Source: Chiridota heheva
Lineage: Eukaryota > Echinodermata > Holothuroidea > Apodida > Chiridotidae
Assembly: GCA_020152595.1 (NCBI GenBank)
Contig: JAIGNY010000411.1
Span: 707,501-771,500, forward strand
Length of the DNA stretch: 64,000 bases
Reading direction: 5' to 3'
Shown here piece after piece: positions 45,719 to 57,030 of this stretch. Position numbers and translations under genes: made by a program. Within the stretch, counting starts at the first letter, position 1; each line of letters begins with the position of its first letter. The notes under the pieces are model-generated. The model saw nothing but the letters and a program-made list of their open reading frames with translations, searched no databases and was not told the DNA's origin.

Positions 45719-47156
45719 CTGTAAAGAAAATCAAATGCAACAAGAATGACCTTGACCCTCACAAAAAATTCTCATTAAATTATTTAAATTCACACTTGCT
45801 TCTGATTGGCCGATAAATAACCATTTTGTTTAAATTATAAAATTTCTTACTGCTAAAGTTATAATCAAAATTTAAACAGATGCATTCACCATCTGGTTTC
45901 TGGAGTCCAGATAACCTAACATATTCAATGCATCCCAGCCAACCCCTCACACCAAATCATAATATTTGGATGATTTTTCTCTTCATACCGATAAAATTGC
46001 TAGGATCTAAAGGAATTAGAAAAGAAATCCACCTTACCCCCCCCCCCGTACCCGAAATTTTGCTGGAGATTCCAGGCCTATGTAGAATTGCCCTCTAATG
46101 GTTTCACCTTTTAATGGGCCTCCATGTATGCACAAAAAAAATGATTTTTAGCCGTGAACTTGCGAGTGGAGTTTTTTTTTTGTACATTGGGTGAATTCAC
46201 AGGCTCCCTGTCATATGCCCGTCGACTTAAAAATGTTGTAGGGTAAACAATTATTCTTTAATTGCTTACTACACTTCTTTCAAAAATCATGCGGTCCATG
46301 CTACCCTTTGTTTTGTTCCTACTTTTGCTTAAAGTTTAAAAGCACTTTAAAGCTTTCAAGGGGTTTGTTTTGCGGAATATTCATGAAACCAGAGAATGAA
46401 ACCCACTAGAAAACATATCTTTGAAGCAAACGCTTAAAGGGGCACCTGACTGAAAAGTCACGGCATAAATTTCCAGAGACATATTCAGCCAAGCTCTTTG
46501 ACCCTCGTGGGGCTCGAGCTGCAAAACTTCTCTAACACCTGCAATATTTATACCAAGTAGCTATCTAAGATTCATAAACAATGACATTTGATCACTTTGG
46601 GAGGCAAAACAGGTGAAGGAATATTTGAAAAAATCACCAAAATGATGTCCTCACATATGGGTCTAGTACAGCTTTAAACTTTTATTGGAAGGCTGAGGCA
46701 ACAAGTTGTTTTAATCCTCTGCCAACACTTTGTTTAGGAGAAAAGTCTGATACTGAAGAAAAAGCATTTTTATCCTTGCTACGATTCAACAACTAACAGT
46801 GAAAGACATTGTGTCAGTTGTTTTGGATATACTGGGAAGCCAAAGATTTTTCTATCACTGGTCCAAGCACATATGTTAAAAATGATAGATTACACCTTCT
46901 AATATACACCTATATGAAAAGAAATTTCCCGCTCATGCAAACAAATCTGTAACAAACAAAATAAGAACACTGCTTTGTTAGATCAAGTTTCAACAGAAAA
47001 GAACTCATTTGTTATTCAAACAACTTTCTATTCGAAGCAAGCTTGGTTAACAAAAGTTGAGGTCTCTCACACAACAAATGCACCATGGTGAGTAATTTAC
47101 AAACCAATTTGAATGACACAAGGAGAAAGAAACATTTTGACTTCTTGATTTTGTCA

Positions 47157-47250
47157 AGTGTTTGTTTGTTTGTTTGATGAGAGTTTAACGGCACCACAAC
47201 AGCAAGGGTCAAATTGTGCCCGAGAGGTTCCATCATTCCAGAGGTAGGAA
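47157..47250 (-). mobile_element. LINE 3' end fragment with (CAAA)n-type tail
   Basis: TTTGTTTGTTTGATGAGAGTTTAACGGCACCAC and the following ~65 bp match the 3' end of the element at 56524-57030 in the same orientation. Only the last ~90 bp are present, as expected for a 5'-truncated insertion. Confidence 0.75.
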
Positions 47251-47584
47251 GGAGAGTAAACAGTGAGTCATCATATCATAAAATCATGGTGCGAGAACTA
47301 AATGCGAGTAAAGAATAGTTCAAATTTGATTCAAGGGGCATTTTTATCACCATTTCAGCATTCATGCCACAACATTAAATCACAACACACTAACACAAAT
47401 TTCTCTAGTTTTAACAACAATGCATTTGTAGCAATATTCCAAAATCATCTGCAGTCCCACTAGTAAATTGTATCGTGTGTGTATAAGTCAAAGTGGAAAC
47501 ATTTTGATTCCCGTCTTATTTTCTATATAAAAAAAAAGCTCCCCATGATGTGTTGCGTGTGCAAAGGCCTTTGTGGTGTAAAAA

Positions 47585-47815
47585 GAGCTGGCAGCCGAAA
47601 AGCGAGGGCGCATTTTTTTTGAGTCTCAAAAATATTCTATCACACTTTTTTGTTCATGGGATGAACCTTTTGATACAAATGTTCAAAATAATCATGAATA
47701 TTTGTAACGAATACTTCAGTAATTTTTCAACGACAGGAGTATCAACAATTAAGATCTGTGATGTATCAAAATTCCCATGACTTAACGCATGTTCTCGACC
47801 AGGAACTCCTTTGAA
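47585..47815 (+). repeat. dispersed ~240 bp repeat, copy 2 (dlg intron 5)
   Basis: Partner of 38660-38900 in the same orientation, diverged by substitutions and small indels. It lies just downstream (sense) of the short HOOK exon. Confidence 0.8.
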
Positions 47816-47877
47816 CTACGTAAAAAGCTCAATTATTTCACCAAAAAGAATTCAAACAAAAAAGTTGCTAAACTTAC

Positions 47878-47916
47878 TGTAGCTGCTTTCGCTATCACTT
47901 GCGTTTGAGGTCAGTT
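47878..47916 (-). CDS. dlg: dlg short HOOK exon (SNASDSESSY)
   Basis: Acceptor ttttgcag, then AA completing a split codon, then LTSNASDSESSY and a single A before donor gtaagt. It is 39 nt (2 nt, 12 codons, 1 nt). The peptide is nearly identical to the HVTSNASDSESSYR segment of Dlg proteins. The final A pairs with GA of the next exon to give Arg. Confidence 0.95.
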
Positions 47917-48609
47917 CTGCAAAATCTACAGAGCCAAATATGCAATGAAGAAGTGGTGTGGGTGATTATAGAAGTGAGAAAGCATCACAGAGGTTGAGAT
48001 ATAATATGCAAATTAGCAATTCGAATATTATAAGAAAGAGAAAAGAAAATGGAAATGAAAAACATGGATGAAGAAAAAAAAAAGAAAACAAAACATTTTA
48101 AAAATTCTTTCTATAAGCAAAATTACATAAATGATTTGTGTAAATATTTTTGTCAGCATTAAAAAGATGAAGTGAGTAGAAAATGACAAAAATAAATTCA
48201 AATTTTTCCATAATGTTAATACCCATCTATTTCAGCCAGCCTTTGGCTAATTGTAAAAAAAAAAAAAGAAAAAAAAAAGAAACTTAATAATTCATTAAAA
48301 CTGTGATTTGCATTACTTCAGACAACATAAAGTTCTTTAGCAGCTGCTGCAGCACTAAATTTTGCAAATACATGGTATACAGTTGGTAGTTGCTTCAACT
48401 TCTGAAGCAAATCAATAAATTAAGCAAATTACAATTTTCCGATATTAAATCTTAATAGTGCTAAGTGCATATTATATTTGAGCAGAATATACTACAGCAG
48501 CTTAATTTTTAAGGACCCGAAGATCTCCATTTATGGAATAAGATTTTTAGATTCATGATAAAAGATTCACTTACTTCATCCCAGATGAGTAGTTTTCAAT
48601 GCTTAAAGT

Positions 48610-49115
48610 CAAACTTTTTTCGTTCTCTCACCCCTTTTCCTTTCCCTTTACCCCTTTTCTTTTACCCCATTTCCTTTTAACCCCATTTCCTTTTCTTTTA
48701 CCCCATTTTCCTTCACTTTTTCCTTTACCACCTTTTCTTTTTCCCATTCCTTTTACTCTATTTTCCTTTCCTTTACCACTTTTCCTTTACCACATTTTAC
48801 CAAATTTCCTTTTCTTTTACCCCATTTCCTTCTTTACCCTTTTCCTTTACCACTTTTTCTTCTACCCATTCCTTTTCTTTTAACCCCATTTCTTTTTCTT
48901 TTACCGCTTTTCCTTTTCTTTTACCGCTTTTCCTTTTCTTGTTACCGCTTTTCCTTTTCTTTTACCGCTTTTCCTTTTCTTTTACCCATTTCCTTTTCTT
49001 TTACCAATTCCTTTTCTTTTAACCCCATTTCCTTTTCTTTGATCTTTTTCCTTTTCTTTTACCCCATTTCCTTTTCTTTTATCCCTTTCCTTTTGTTTTA
49101 CCCCATTTCCTTTTC
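48610..49115 (+). repeat. polypyrimidine minisatellite CCTTTTCTTTTACCCCATTT (~20 bp), intron 4
   Basis: About 25 units. On the transcribed (minus) sense it is polypurine (AAATGGGGTAAAAGAAAAGG). Confidence 0.93.
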
Positions 49116-49316
49116 ACTCCTGACTGCTTTTCAAATCTGTGGAGTTTTATAAACACCTTTACCAAGCACCCATTTCAAATCAATACTAAAAATAATAAAT
49201 TGGGAGAGTGCTACCTTACTATTTTAATTTTTCTCTATTTACCATGTGCTTCTAGCTCTCGTGCATTTATTTTGACAACAAAAATTGATATGAAAATATA
49301 CTTTCACTACTTGTGC

Positions 49317-49671
49317 CTACAGAGCGTACAGTAGGAACCTTTTGCAGGTCATCTCTCCCTGTGGTGGGAGGGGGGTGGTAAATCCCTCTCTCTTTAAATA
49401 TATCTGCTGTGATTGTCTACTGAAAGATATGCAAAATTTACCCCTTTCAATGGTTACTGCCCCCAAAAAATTTCTACCCTGCACCAATCCCCCTACAGAG
49501 CGTACCAGTAGGAACCTTTTGCAGGTCATCTCTCCCTGTGGTGGGAGGGGGGTGGTAAATCCCTCTCTCTTTAAATATATCTGCTGTGATTGTCTACTAA
49601 AAAATATGCAAATTTTACCCCTTTCAATGGTTACTGCCCCACAATTTTTCTACCCTGCACCAATCCCCCAT
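49317..49671 (+). repeat. tandem duplication of a ~176 bp segment, dlg intron 4
   Basis: 49317-49492 and 49493-49671 share over 90% of bases (ACAGAGCGTAC, GGAACCTTTTGCAGGTCATC, GGTTACTGCCCC). Differences are mostly homopolymer indels. Confidence 0.93.
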
Positions 49672-49914
49672 CTGCATGAAAAGTAATTGCTGTCATTTAA
49701 AATTAGCAGACCTTTTTGCTTTTACACTCCACCACCCCTCCCCCTTCTCTCAGTGGACTTGTCAATACTCCATATATGAGCAGTAATTATAAGACATAAC
49801 AAGTACAGAAATATCAGTATAACAATTTCCTACAGATCTCTACAGCTTTGCAACACTAAGAGTTTGCTATATAGATGTTTTGCTTGTTACAACTGAATAT
49901 TTTTGGATGTGTAC

Positions 49915-49932
49915 CTTGACTTGATGATGAAT
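49915..49932 (-). CDS. dlg: candidate 18-nt microexon of dlg
   Basis: Minus strand: a long T tract, a branch-point-like ttactaat and acceptor ttcag precede 18 nt followed by donor gtacac. With the flanking phases (C| ... |AA) the insert is in frame and would add HSSSSQ before E-LTSNASDSESS, changing the junction Gln to His. A serine-rich insert at a HOOK splice boundary fits known alternative splicing in Dlg genes. The specific exon is inferred from splice signals and phase only, and the donor is mediocre. Confidence 0.45.
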
Positions 49933-50585
49933 CTGAAATTAGTAAGTGAAAAAAAAAGTGCAGATTTTCCAACAAAAAACAGAATTAAAATGTCCTTTTC
50001 TTGCAGATTAGAAGCAAATGCCCCAAAAAACCCTTACGGTGGCTACTATAATGTCCACAGCAAGCACCAAAACTTTCTTCCACATTTCAAAATTCCACTC
50101 CTTTTTCATGCAAACTAGATAGCAGTTTTATATTTTTTCTTCTGATTGGAAATACTCTGCAGGTGTTTAGCTCAAATAAAATTTGGCTATTCTAACAAAT
50201 TCATGCACAGATTTCATAAAATTTTGAGAAGAAAAAAAAAAACCAGCAAACTACAAACTATGCTTATAATTTGTTTTCTTATTTTTTGACTGCCTTTCAT
50301 TTTGCACAAAGTCATCAATTTTTATTCAGGTGAAACACGCTTGACGTGTACCTAGAAAATTAGGCATGTACGTCTACACCTCTGAGGTTAACCACAGATG
50401 TAAAACATTCCATTCAAAATGATAAAACAATGGAAGCAATGCCCCAATTGCTTCTGAATGTTTCCCCAGTCTCCCAAACATAATCTTCATTTTTTTTTCT
50501 TGGTGAAGGGGAGGGGGTATGTTGGGCTTATCTGTTTCTATAAACCTGTTAATTATCCAATGTAATCCTTTATCTCTACACTCAC

Positions 50586-50676
50586 GTTCATTGTCACTTG
50601 TTTCTTGATCGCTGTCTCTGCTCTTTTTGAATTTTCTGAAAAAGTGTTTCTTCTTTTTATCGTTGAAAGAATTCAC
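50586..50676 (-). CDS. dlg: dlg HOOK exon (SFNDK segment)
   Basis: Acceptor tattccag precedes VNSFNDKKKKHFFRKFKKSR then DSDQETSDNE, with one leftover base C before donor gtgagt. It is 91 nt (30 codons plus 1). It corresponds to the Dlg I2-type insert (SFNDKRKK...RKFPFYKNKEQSEQETSD), a lysine-rich segment that binds membrane and protein 4.1 partners in the family. The leftover C joins AA of the next constitutive exon to give Gln, as in the family's DPEQHVTSN. Confidence 0.95.
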
Positions 50677-51227
50677 CTGGAATACGAAAACATACAAATA
50701 TTTCAAAATATCTTACAAATCAGAGGAATAATGTTTACAAGGTACATAGTCTGCCAAAACAAATCTTGATTCAATTTGTTTTTCAAAGGCAATGTTGGAA
50801 CATCTTGTAAAATATCCAAACCTGATTCAGTGGAAATTTACAACCTCAGAGGATTTGAAAATATCCACTGTCTCCCTGCCCAACAAATATTTTCTTTCTT
50901 TTGATTTACTTTGCACAGGTCTTGATGTGCCCCCACTTTTTGTTGTTGTTGATAATTGTCATGTCCCCCAGCCAATACCTCAAAGGATACCACTGCTACC
51001 ACATTGCATTTTGTAATGTATGCTCAGGGCTGCTGAGAGAATTGTGGGGGCCCAGAATAAACTCCCAAATAGTGGACCTTATTCAGGGAGAAAATAGTAA
51101 CTTGCAAGCAACTGATAACCTTTTTGCTTTTAAATGTTTTCTCATGTATAATTCCGGAGGTGTCGAGGACAATTTAGCCCTTCCCCTCTCCCAGGCTGGT
51201 TGATTAGTATGTGGGGATTAATATGAC

Positions 51228-51469
51228 CAGTGGCATAGCTATGGGGGAATAGTGCGGTCTATATTCCTCCCCCCCACCCCCACCCCATACACTTTTCTGA
51301 GGAAATTGTCAAAAATTGGGATAATCTTTGTTTTTTTTTATATCTTTTTTTGCTTTTAAAAAACGAAATTGCCCTCAGAGACGTGGAATAATTTTGAAAA
51401 CTTCGTCTTGGGAGAGAAGTCTAGGACCTTCTCGGCCCCCTCACTTTTTTAATGCTGGCTACACCACTA
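51228..51469. mobile_element. hAT-like MITE, 242 bp, in dlg intron 3
   Basis: The ends CAGTGGCATAGCTA and (inverted) TGGCTACACCACTA form a ~14 bp TIR. Flanks AATATGAC (51220-51227) and AACATGAC (51470-51477) match at 7 of 8 bases. Subterminal C/G-rich patches (CCCCCCCACCCCCACCCC) and no coding capacity. CAGTGGCGTAGCNA-type ends are common among invertebrate hAT MITEs. Confidence 0.88.
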
Positions 51470-51579
51470 AACATGACCTCAACAGCATGAGCCAAATAGT
51501 GCCAAAGAAGTTAAAATAAACTGATAACTGATACATTGAAGAATTCAGTATACTGATACGACAAAAAGCAGGAACTTAC

Positions 51580-51649
51580 TCTTCCATCAGGCTGCCCTTT
51601 GCCTGAGAATTTGACACTTTTCAACCTTGCCTTCTCTTTTCTTTCAATT
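51580..51649 (-). CDS. dlg: dlg exon: SH3 exit and start of HOOK
   Basis: Acceptor ttctag, then A completing the split Arg, then IERKEKARLKSVKFSGKGQP and DGR, then donor gtaagt. It is 70 nt (1 nt plus 23 codons) and ends in phase 0. It matches the basic Dlg segment RVERRERARLKTVKF that follows the SH3 PSKRR motif. In the family this segment contributes to the SH3-GK interface. Confidence 0.95.
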
Positions 51650-52079
51650 CTAGAACAAAAAAAGAAAAAATGGGTTTAATATAGACTTCATAATCAGATT
51701 CTTCAAAATATATTGTGAGTAATTCTCAATTAATGAAATGAATGCCCTTACTCTGTACCACCTAAATTACCTTTATGTGTACATTCTAGTTATCTGGATA
51801 GCACAGAACTAATTAAATATTAATTAAGTATTCTCATTTTAATACAAAATGAGAACTTCACTAAAGGTACTAGCTGGACATAATTGAAGGGCTTCAATTT
51901 TATGAAGGGACAAGCCATGCAAATTTTGGAAGGTAAATCAAATGAATAAATCATGACAATAAATATGAAATTTGGATGAAAGAACCTTTAGAAATAGCCC
52001 TTTGACAAATATTTTATCATGTCAAAATACTGAAAATTGTGTTAGTTTGTGAGGATAGCACCATCTGACTTTGGGCGCC

Positions 52080-52560
52080 AACAGGGCCAAAACCTCAGGG
52101 GCTCCAACAGGGCCAACATCTCAGGTGAAACCTCTGACTTTGTGCTACAACAGGGCCAACATCTCAGGTGAAACATCTGACTTTGTGCTACAACAGGGCC
52201 AACATCTCAGGTGAAGCATCTGACTTTGTGCTACAACAGGGCCAACATCTCAGGTGAAACATCTGACTTTGTGCTACAACAAGGCCAACATCTCAGGTGA
52301 AACCTCTGAAGGCCAACATCTCAGGTGAAACCTCTGACTTTGTGCTACAACAGGGCCAACATCTCAGGTGAAACCTCTGACTTTGTGCTACAACAGGGCC
52401 AACATCTCAGGTGAAACATCTGACTTTGTGCTACAACAGGGCCAACATCTCAGGTGAAACATCTGACTTTGTGCTACAACAGGGCCAACACCTAAGGTGA
52501 AACCTCATGACTTTGTCCTACAACAGGGCCAACATCTCAGGAGAAACCTTATTAGGTATT
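52080..52560 (+). repeat. 44 bp minisatellite in dlg intron 2, ~12 units
   Basis: Unit CATCTGACTTTGTGCTACAA then CAGGGCCAACATCTCAGGTG then AAAC. There are two shortened units (near 52107 and 52311) and C/A variation at ACCTC/ACATC. Confidence 0.95.
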
Positions 52561-53094
52561 ATATAATACATCTTTAAAAATGTAATTCCCCAAACTTTCG
52601 CTTTGTAGTACAAAAAAAGAGCTTGATCACAAGTTTCAACAGAGAAATAACTAGTTCCATGCTACCTTTGAATTCCTGACATCACAACTCTTGCATCACA
52701 CTTGCACTCTCTATCAGGGCAAAGTGTGTGAGCTAGACACCAACCAGGAAAACCTCTGGTTCATGCTGTATGTTATATATATATAAACTATTCATTTGCC
52801 AGTTGTCAACTTCATGCACCTCTCCAAAATCCCTAAATAGAGATAAGAGGCTAAAAACTCCCTGAAGTACTTTGACAGTTTGGCTATTACTACATGTTTT
52901 AAGTGTTTCAAGTGAAAAGCAAACACATTTGCACACTTTAAGCAATGAAACAGGTCTTCATCCCCAATTACCGAAAGAGGCAGTAAAAAAACACTGAGAA
53001 TGACTGTACTGTGCATTAGAGAATCATAAATCACTAATGTGCACTTGTCAGTTGTATGACTCACCCTACTACCCCCGGCCATGTCAGTCAAAGG

Positions 53095-53300
53095 TGAGTT
53101 ATTGACATGAAATAATGACTCACACGTGCATCATTGTACCAAATTGTCAGTCACCAGAGTGAATCTGGGGTGGGTCAATTTACTTCAAGACTCATTGACT
53201 TTGTACAGAGGTGATTGATTTAGGATAAGTCATTTCATAAAAATGTCAGTCACCTAAGTGACTGAGGGGTGCATCAATGTACATGTTTTGTCCACCCACT
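53095..53300. repeat. degenerate repeat with GTCAGTCAC / GACTCA motifs, intron 2
   Basis: Units near 53095, 53150 and 53245 share TGTCAGTCACC.xAGTGA.T.GGGGTG.xTCAATxTAC. AP-1-like TGACTCA occurs inside, but tandem duplication explains the recurrence. Confidence 0.5.
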
Positions 53301-54159
53301 TTGGTGCAATGACTCGCCTTGTCTGGGGGTGTAGAGGTGAGTCACACAATTTACAAGTGCATAAGAGGGGAGAGAAGGAAAGTCATATACTGCCCAACAT
53401 ACACAGAGGTTTTGATGCCTTACTACAACCTTGGATAAAACTTGGTGGAACACTATAAATAAAAATGTATACTGCTTTTTATGAATATAATTTTCTATTT
53501 TTTAATATTCAACATCCATACAGCATAAATAATGGCCCTTTTTTACCAGTGGTTCTTTGTTTTGTATACTATCATTTTTAATAAGCATGTTTTATTATTC
53601 AAAGGAAATTTACATTATTTCCTCTGCCTTCTCCCCCTCCATCCAATGGAGTTCCAGTTTCTTGGAACTGTTTTTATCTATTAAAGTTGTCTTTTATTCC
53701 CTAAGAGCGGGGAGAGGGAGGGGCAGGAGTCCTAAAGACCTTGTTTTGTTCCATTGTGATGGCATAAATCTTCAATTCATTGGTTTGAATCATAAAATAC
53801 CTTAGAGGAAAGTGTCGAATAAAATTGAATTCCAGCTGGGCTTTTGTCTAATGTTATTGGTAAATTGGACCAGCACTTATAATATATATTTTTTTCTCTT
53901 CAAATTATGTTAGGCTTAATCACAAAAATACAACATTAGGGGGTTTTTTTGCTAGACTTGTTGAAGGGCACAAATTATCCAGGGGCTCAATCCCATGGTG
54001 AAGAAGCTCTGGGATTTTAGCTATAATCACAAAAAATACAACATTTGAGCCAAACAGGACAAGAATGCTATCATTCTGTGTTCTGTATCCATGTAAGGTA
54101 TTTCATTTATGAGGTTAATTAAGATTAAGTTTAAAAATAAAAAATAAAACAATTCTCAT

Positions 54160-54270
54160 AAGGGGCAGGGCAAATCCCAGGGGGCAGGACGGACCCCCAG
54201 GAGGCAAGGCAGACCCCCAGGGGAGCAGGGCGGGCCCACAGAGGGGCAGGGCAGGCCGCCCCTGTAAAAC
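54160..54270 (+). repeat. GC-rich minisatellite (GGGGCAGGGCAGACCCCCA)n
   Basis: Five imperfect units of ~25 bp, GC-rich in an AT-rich intron. Confidence 0.75.
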
Positions 54271-54402
54271 AGCAAAGCTAGGGGTCTGGCCGGTGGTTAG
54301 TTCAAAATCGACGAAGGCAATACTCCAGAATCACAGCACTAAATATTTAGTTCTTTGCAATGCTCACTGTTCCAACAAGTTATGTCCATGATTATAGCTT
54401 TT

Positions 54403-54925
54403 AAAACCTCCCTGTATGTTGGGCAATAAATCTAATTCTGAGAGACATTTCTAATGATCAGAAAATAAGTGATAATGGGTGTTTTTGTTTAAAGGACTAT
54501 TCCTGTGGATTTTCATTTTCATGTATATATGATAGAGGGCCATTAAGAAAACAATTTGGCATGAAAACCACATTAAAATCTTATTCTATTGAGTTATTAC
54601 ATTTCAAAGATTTCATCAGTGCGTTGAAAAGTGAACTCGCAGTGTAAAATGTTGTCACACTTGCAAAAACCTCCCTGTATGTTGGGCAATAAATCTAATT
54701 CTGAGAGACATTTCCAATGATCAGAAAATAAGTGATAATGGGTATTTTTAGGAATATTCCTGTGGATTTTCATTTTCATGTATATATGATAGAGGGCCAT
54801 TAAGAAAACAATTTGGCATGAAAACCACGTTAAAATTTTATTCTGTTGAGGAGTTATTACATTTCAAAAATTTCATCAGTGCGTTGAAAAGTGAGCTCGC
54901 AGTGTAAAATGTTGTCACACTTGCA
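54403..54925 (+). repeat. tandem duplication of ~263 bp, dlg intron 2
   Basis: 54403-54665 and 54666-54925 are about 95% alike (AAAACCTCCCTGTATGTTGG, GATAGAGGGCCATTAAGAAA, CAGTGCGTTGAAAAGTGA). Confidence 0.95.
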
Positions 54926-56176
54926 GTACCCGAGATAATGTTTATGTATATTTTGAAAATTGACTCTTTCTGCATGATTGGAAATATTTTTTGTTTGATT
55001 AATATGCACTTGACAAAAGAACATGCTTTGCCTATCTGCTCATGTACCTTAAAATTGTAAATGAAAGAAAAGTAAGTATCATTTTTTAAAGAAATACATA
55101 ACAAATAATAACCTCACACTCTAAAATGCACTTTCAACACGTCGAGAAATCATGGAAGCGCAATAAGTCCTTAACAGAATAAGACATTAACATGATTTTT
55201 TTCACATTTGTGATGAATGCAGAACACAGAGATATCTGTATGGTTTATACATCATTTATTTCCGAGTAAAATATTGCACATTACAAACTTTCTATGGAGT
55301 ATTTGCATTGTCATGACCCGTGCATTAAATACCGTTAATCATTATTACTTGCTTTATTTCATTTTCAAAACAACAGGTAATCTTTTTCATAAAGCGATCA
55401 AATATATGTAAACTTTTCTTGATTTTCATTGTTTTAGTTGTTTTTCATGCATTTCAAACAATCTAACACGGAAATTTTATGAAAAGACTAAAGTTTTGGC
55501 AGTGTTTATAACGCATATTTAATGTATGGTTCAAAGCACTTTAAACTAGCGAGTGGCCCTCCTAAAGTCAATTCAACTCGTATCAGTCCTTTGTCCCATG
55601 CATTAAATACGCATATAAATGCTCTGCCTCAACATTAATCTCCAATCATAAACTAAAGGTATGCTGTAAAACTTTTCAATGATTCTGACAGGAATTTCTG
55701 TAATTGTTATAATTTTTACTAGATTTACAACACGGGTGTTTCTAAGGGCCAGACTGGAAAAGGCATACTTATTTATGATCCTTTATATTTTTTCAGTTAG
55801 TTTCTACACCACAAAGCTAAGATTGTGTTATATTTACTTATTTTACATACACCCCTTATATGGACATTTTGCTATGATTTCTGTATATATATATTGATAT
55901 AAACTGATTTGAATATAAGAAATAAATACATCAATCAAATCAATTAAGCTGATATTTCCTCCAGACCATCCATAGATCTTAAATTTTCAAATGAGAGTGA
56001 GAGGGTTTTTTTTACACCTCCTACGAAAATCCGGAAAGGAAATTGCCAAACCCTTCTTAATGCATCCTTTTCAACAACCTGTTTGATCCTACTCCTGATA
56101 AAAATAAAAAATAAAAAAAAAAAAACCCCATAGTTTTGAACTTTCGCCTTTGTGGGAATGACCTTTGACTCCTTAC

Positions 56177-56352
56177 CTTCTCTTGCTAGGAATAACGCCC
56201 ATCTCGCCATCCTCTCCATTGGGAGGACTCTCCTTGCCTGCCACCATTCGTCATCGCTGGCGTTTGTGACGTGGAGGACATCGCCAAAATTAAAACTGAG
56301 ACCCTGGCTGGGCAGACCACTGTCTCGTGACTTGTCGTATTCAAAAAGTGCT
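56177..56352 (-). CDS. dlg: dlg SH3-domain exon, with a 1-nt frameshift as given
   Basis: Acceptor gctacag precedes a reading that starts [18 protein letters not shown] and continues [20 protein letters not shown] then ARRVLP. The expected family continuation [15 protein letters not shown] lies in the next frame, ending at donor gtaagg. The exon is 176 nt where phase requires 177, so one base is missing near the CTCCC/AATGG junction, about 56219-56223. The ALYDY-like motif, the acidic RT loop, the WW pair and the PSKRR exit are all present, so the domain is otherwise intact. A dropped C in a C4 run (sequence error) is the simplest explanation. A real null allele is the alternative. Confidence 0.93.
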
Positions 56353-56523
56353 CTGTAGCAAAATGAAATGAATAAAACATTAAAGAAAGCTCTCGGTTAA
56401 AGGAAATTTTGAAATAATGCACATCTAATTGTTGATACTTTGTCGTTGAAAAATTACTTGACGTATCCATAAGAAATAATTATGATTAATTTGAACATTC
56501 ATATCAAAGGTTTGTACATGAAG

Positions 56524-57030
56524 TGTTTGTTTGTTTGATGAGGGCTTAATGGCACCACGATGACAAGAGTCGAATTGTGCCTGAGAGGTTAGATCATTCT
56601 AGAGGTAGGAAGGAAAGAAAACAAAGGGAGATCGAGAAAAAAATGAGAACTAAAAGTCAGAAAGCTGGGATCGAGAGAGGAGGTGCATGGGTGAAAAACA
56701 AAACAAAGTAGAGAGAGAGGGGGTGGGAGAGGAGGACTAAATATGGTTGTAGAGGGAAGCATGATGAAGGAAGGAGATCATTTTATCCGAAGGGTTTTTC
56801 TAGAAGAACTCGGCAATTGAGTTGTGGGGAGCGAGGGAAGCTCTGGGAAGGTTGTATATGGGGCAAGCAAAAAGAATGTAATGGACTGTAAGGGTGCAAT
56901 GGCAATTGTTGCAGAGGGGTAGGGGGCAGCCAATAAGAAGGTGGGAGTAAGTGAGGTGGGTGTGACCTATTCTTAGATGGGTAATATGAATGTTGTTGAC
57001 AAGAGAGAGGTTGTGGATGGTGGGTTTAAT
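56524..57030 (-). pseudogene. LINE (RNase H/zinc-finger tail) 3' fragment, dlg intron 1
   Basis: The minus strand from about 57030 reads IKPTIHNLSLVNNIHITHLR then IGHTHLTYSHLLIGCPLPLC, NNCHCTLTVHYILFACPIYN and LPRASLAPHNSIAEFF before a TAG. The RIGHTxLTHSxLL motif and the CxxCxC...H...C cluster are typical of the ORF2 C-terminus of Jockey-like non-LTR elements. The 3' part ends in AAGCCCTCATCAAACAAACAAAC. No polymerase core is visible and the ORF is interrupted, so it is dead. A shorter copy of its 3' end lies at 47157. Confidence 0.85.

Noticed and set aside
48599-48883. 94-codon F/L/P-rich ORF resembling a membrane protein
   Set aside because: Low-complexity translation of the CCTTTTCTTTTACCCC array.
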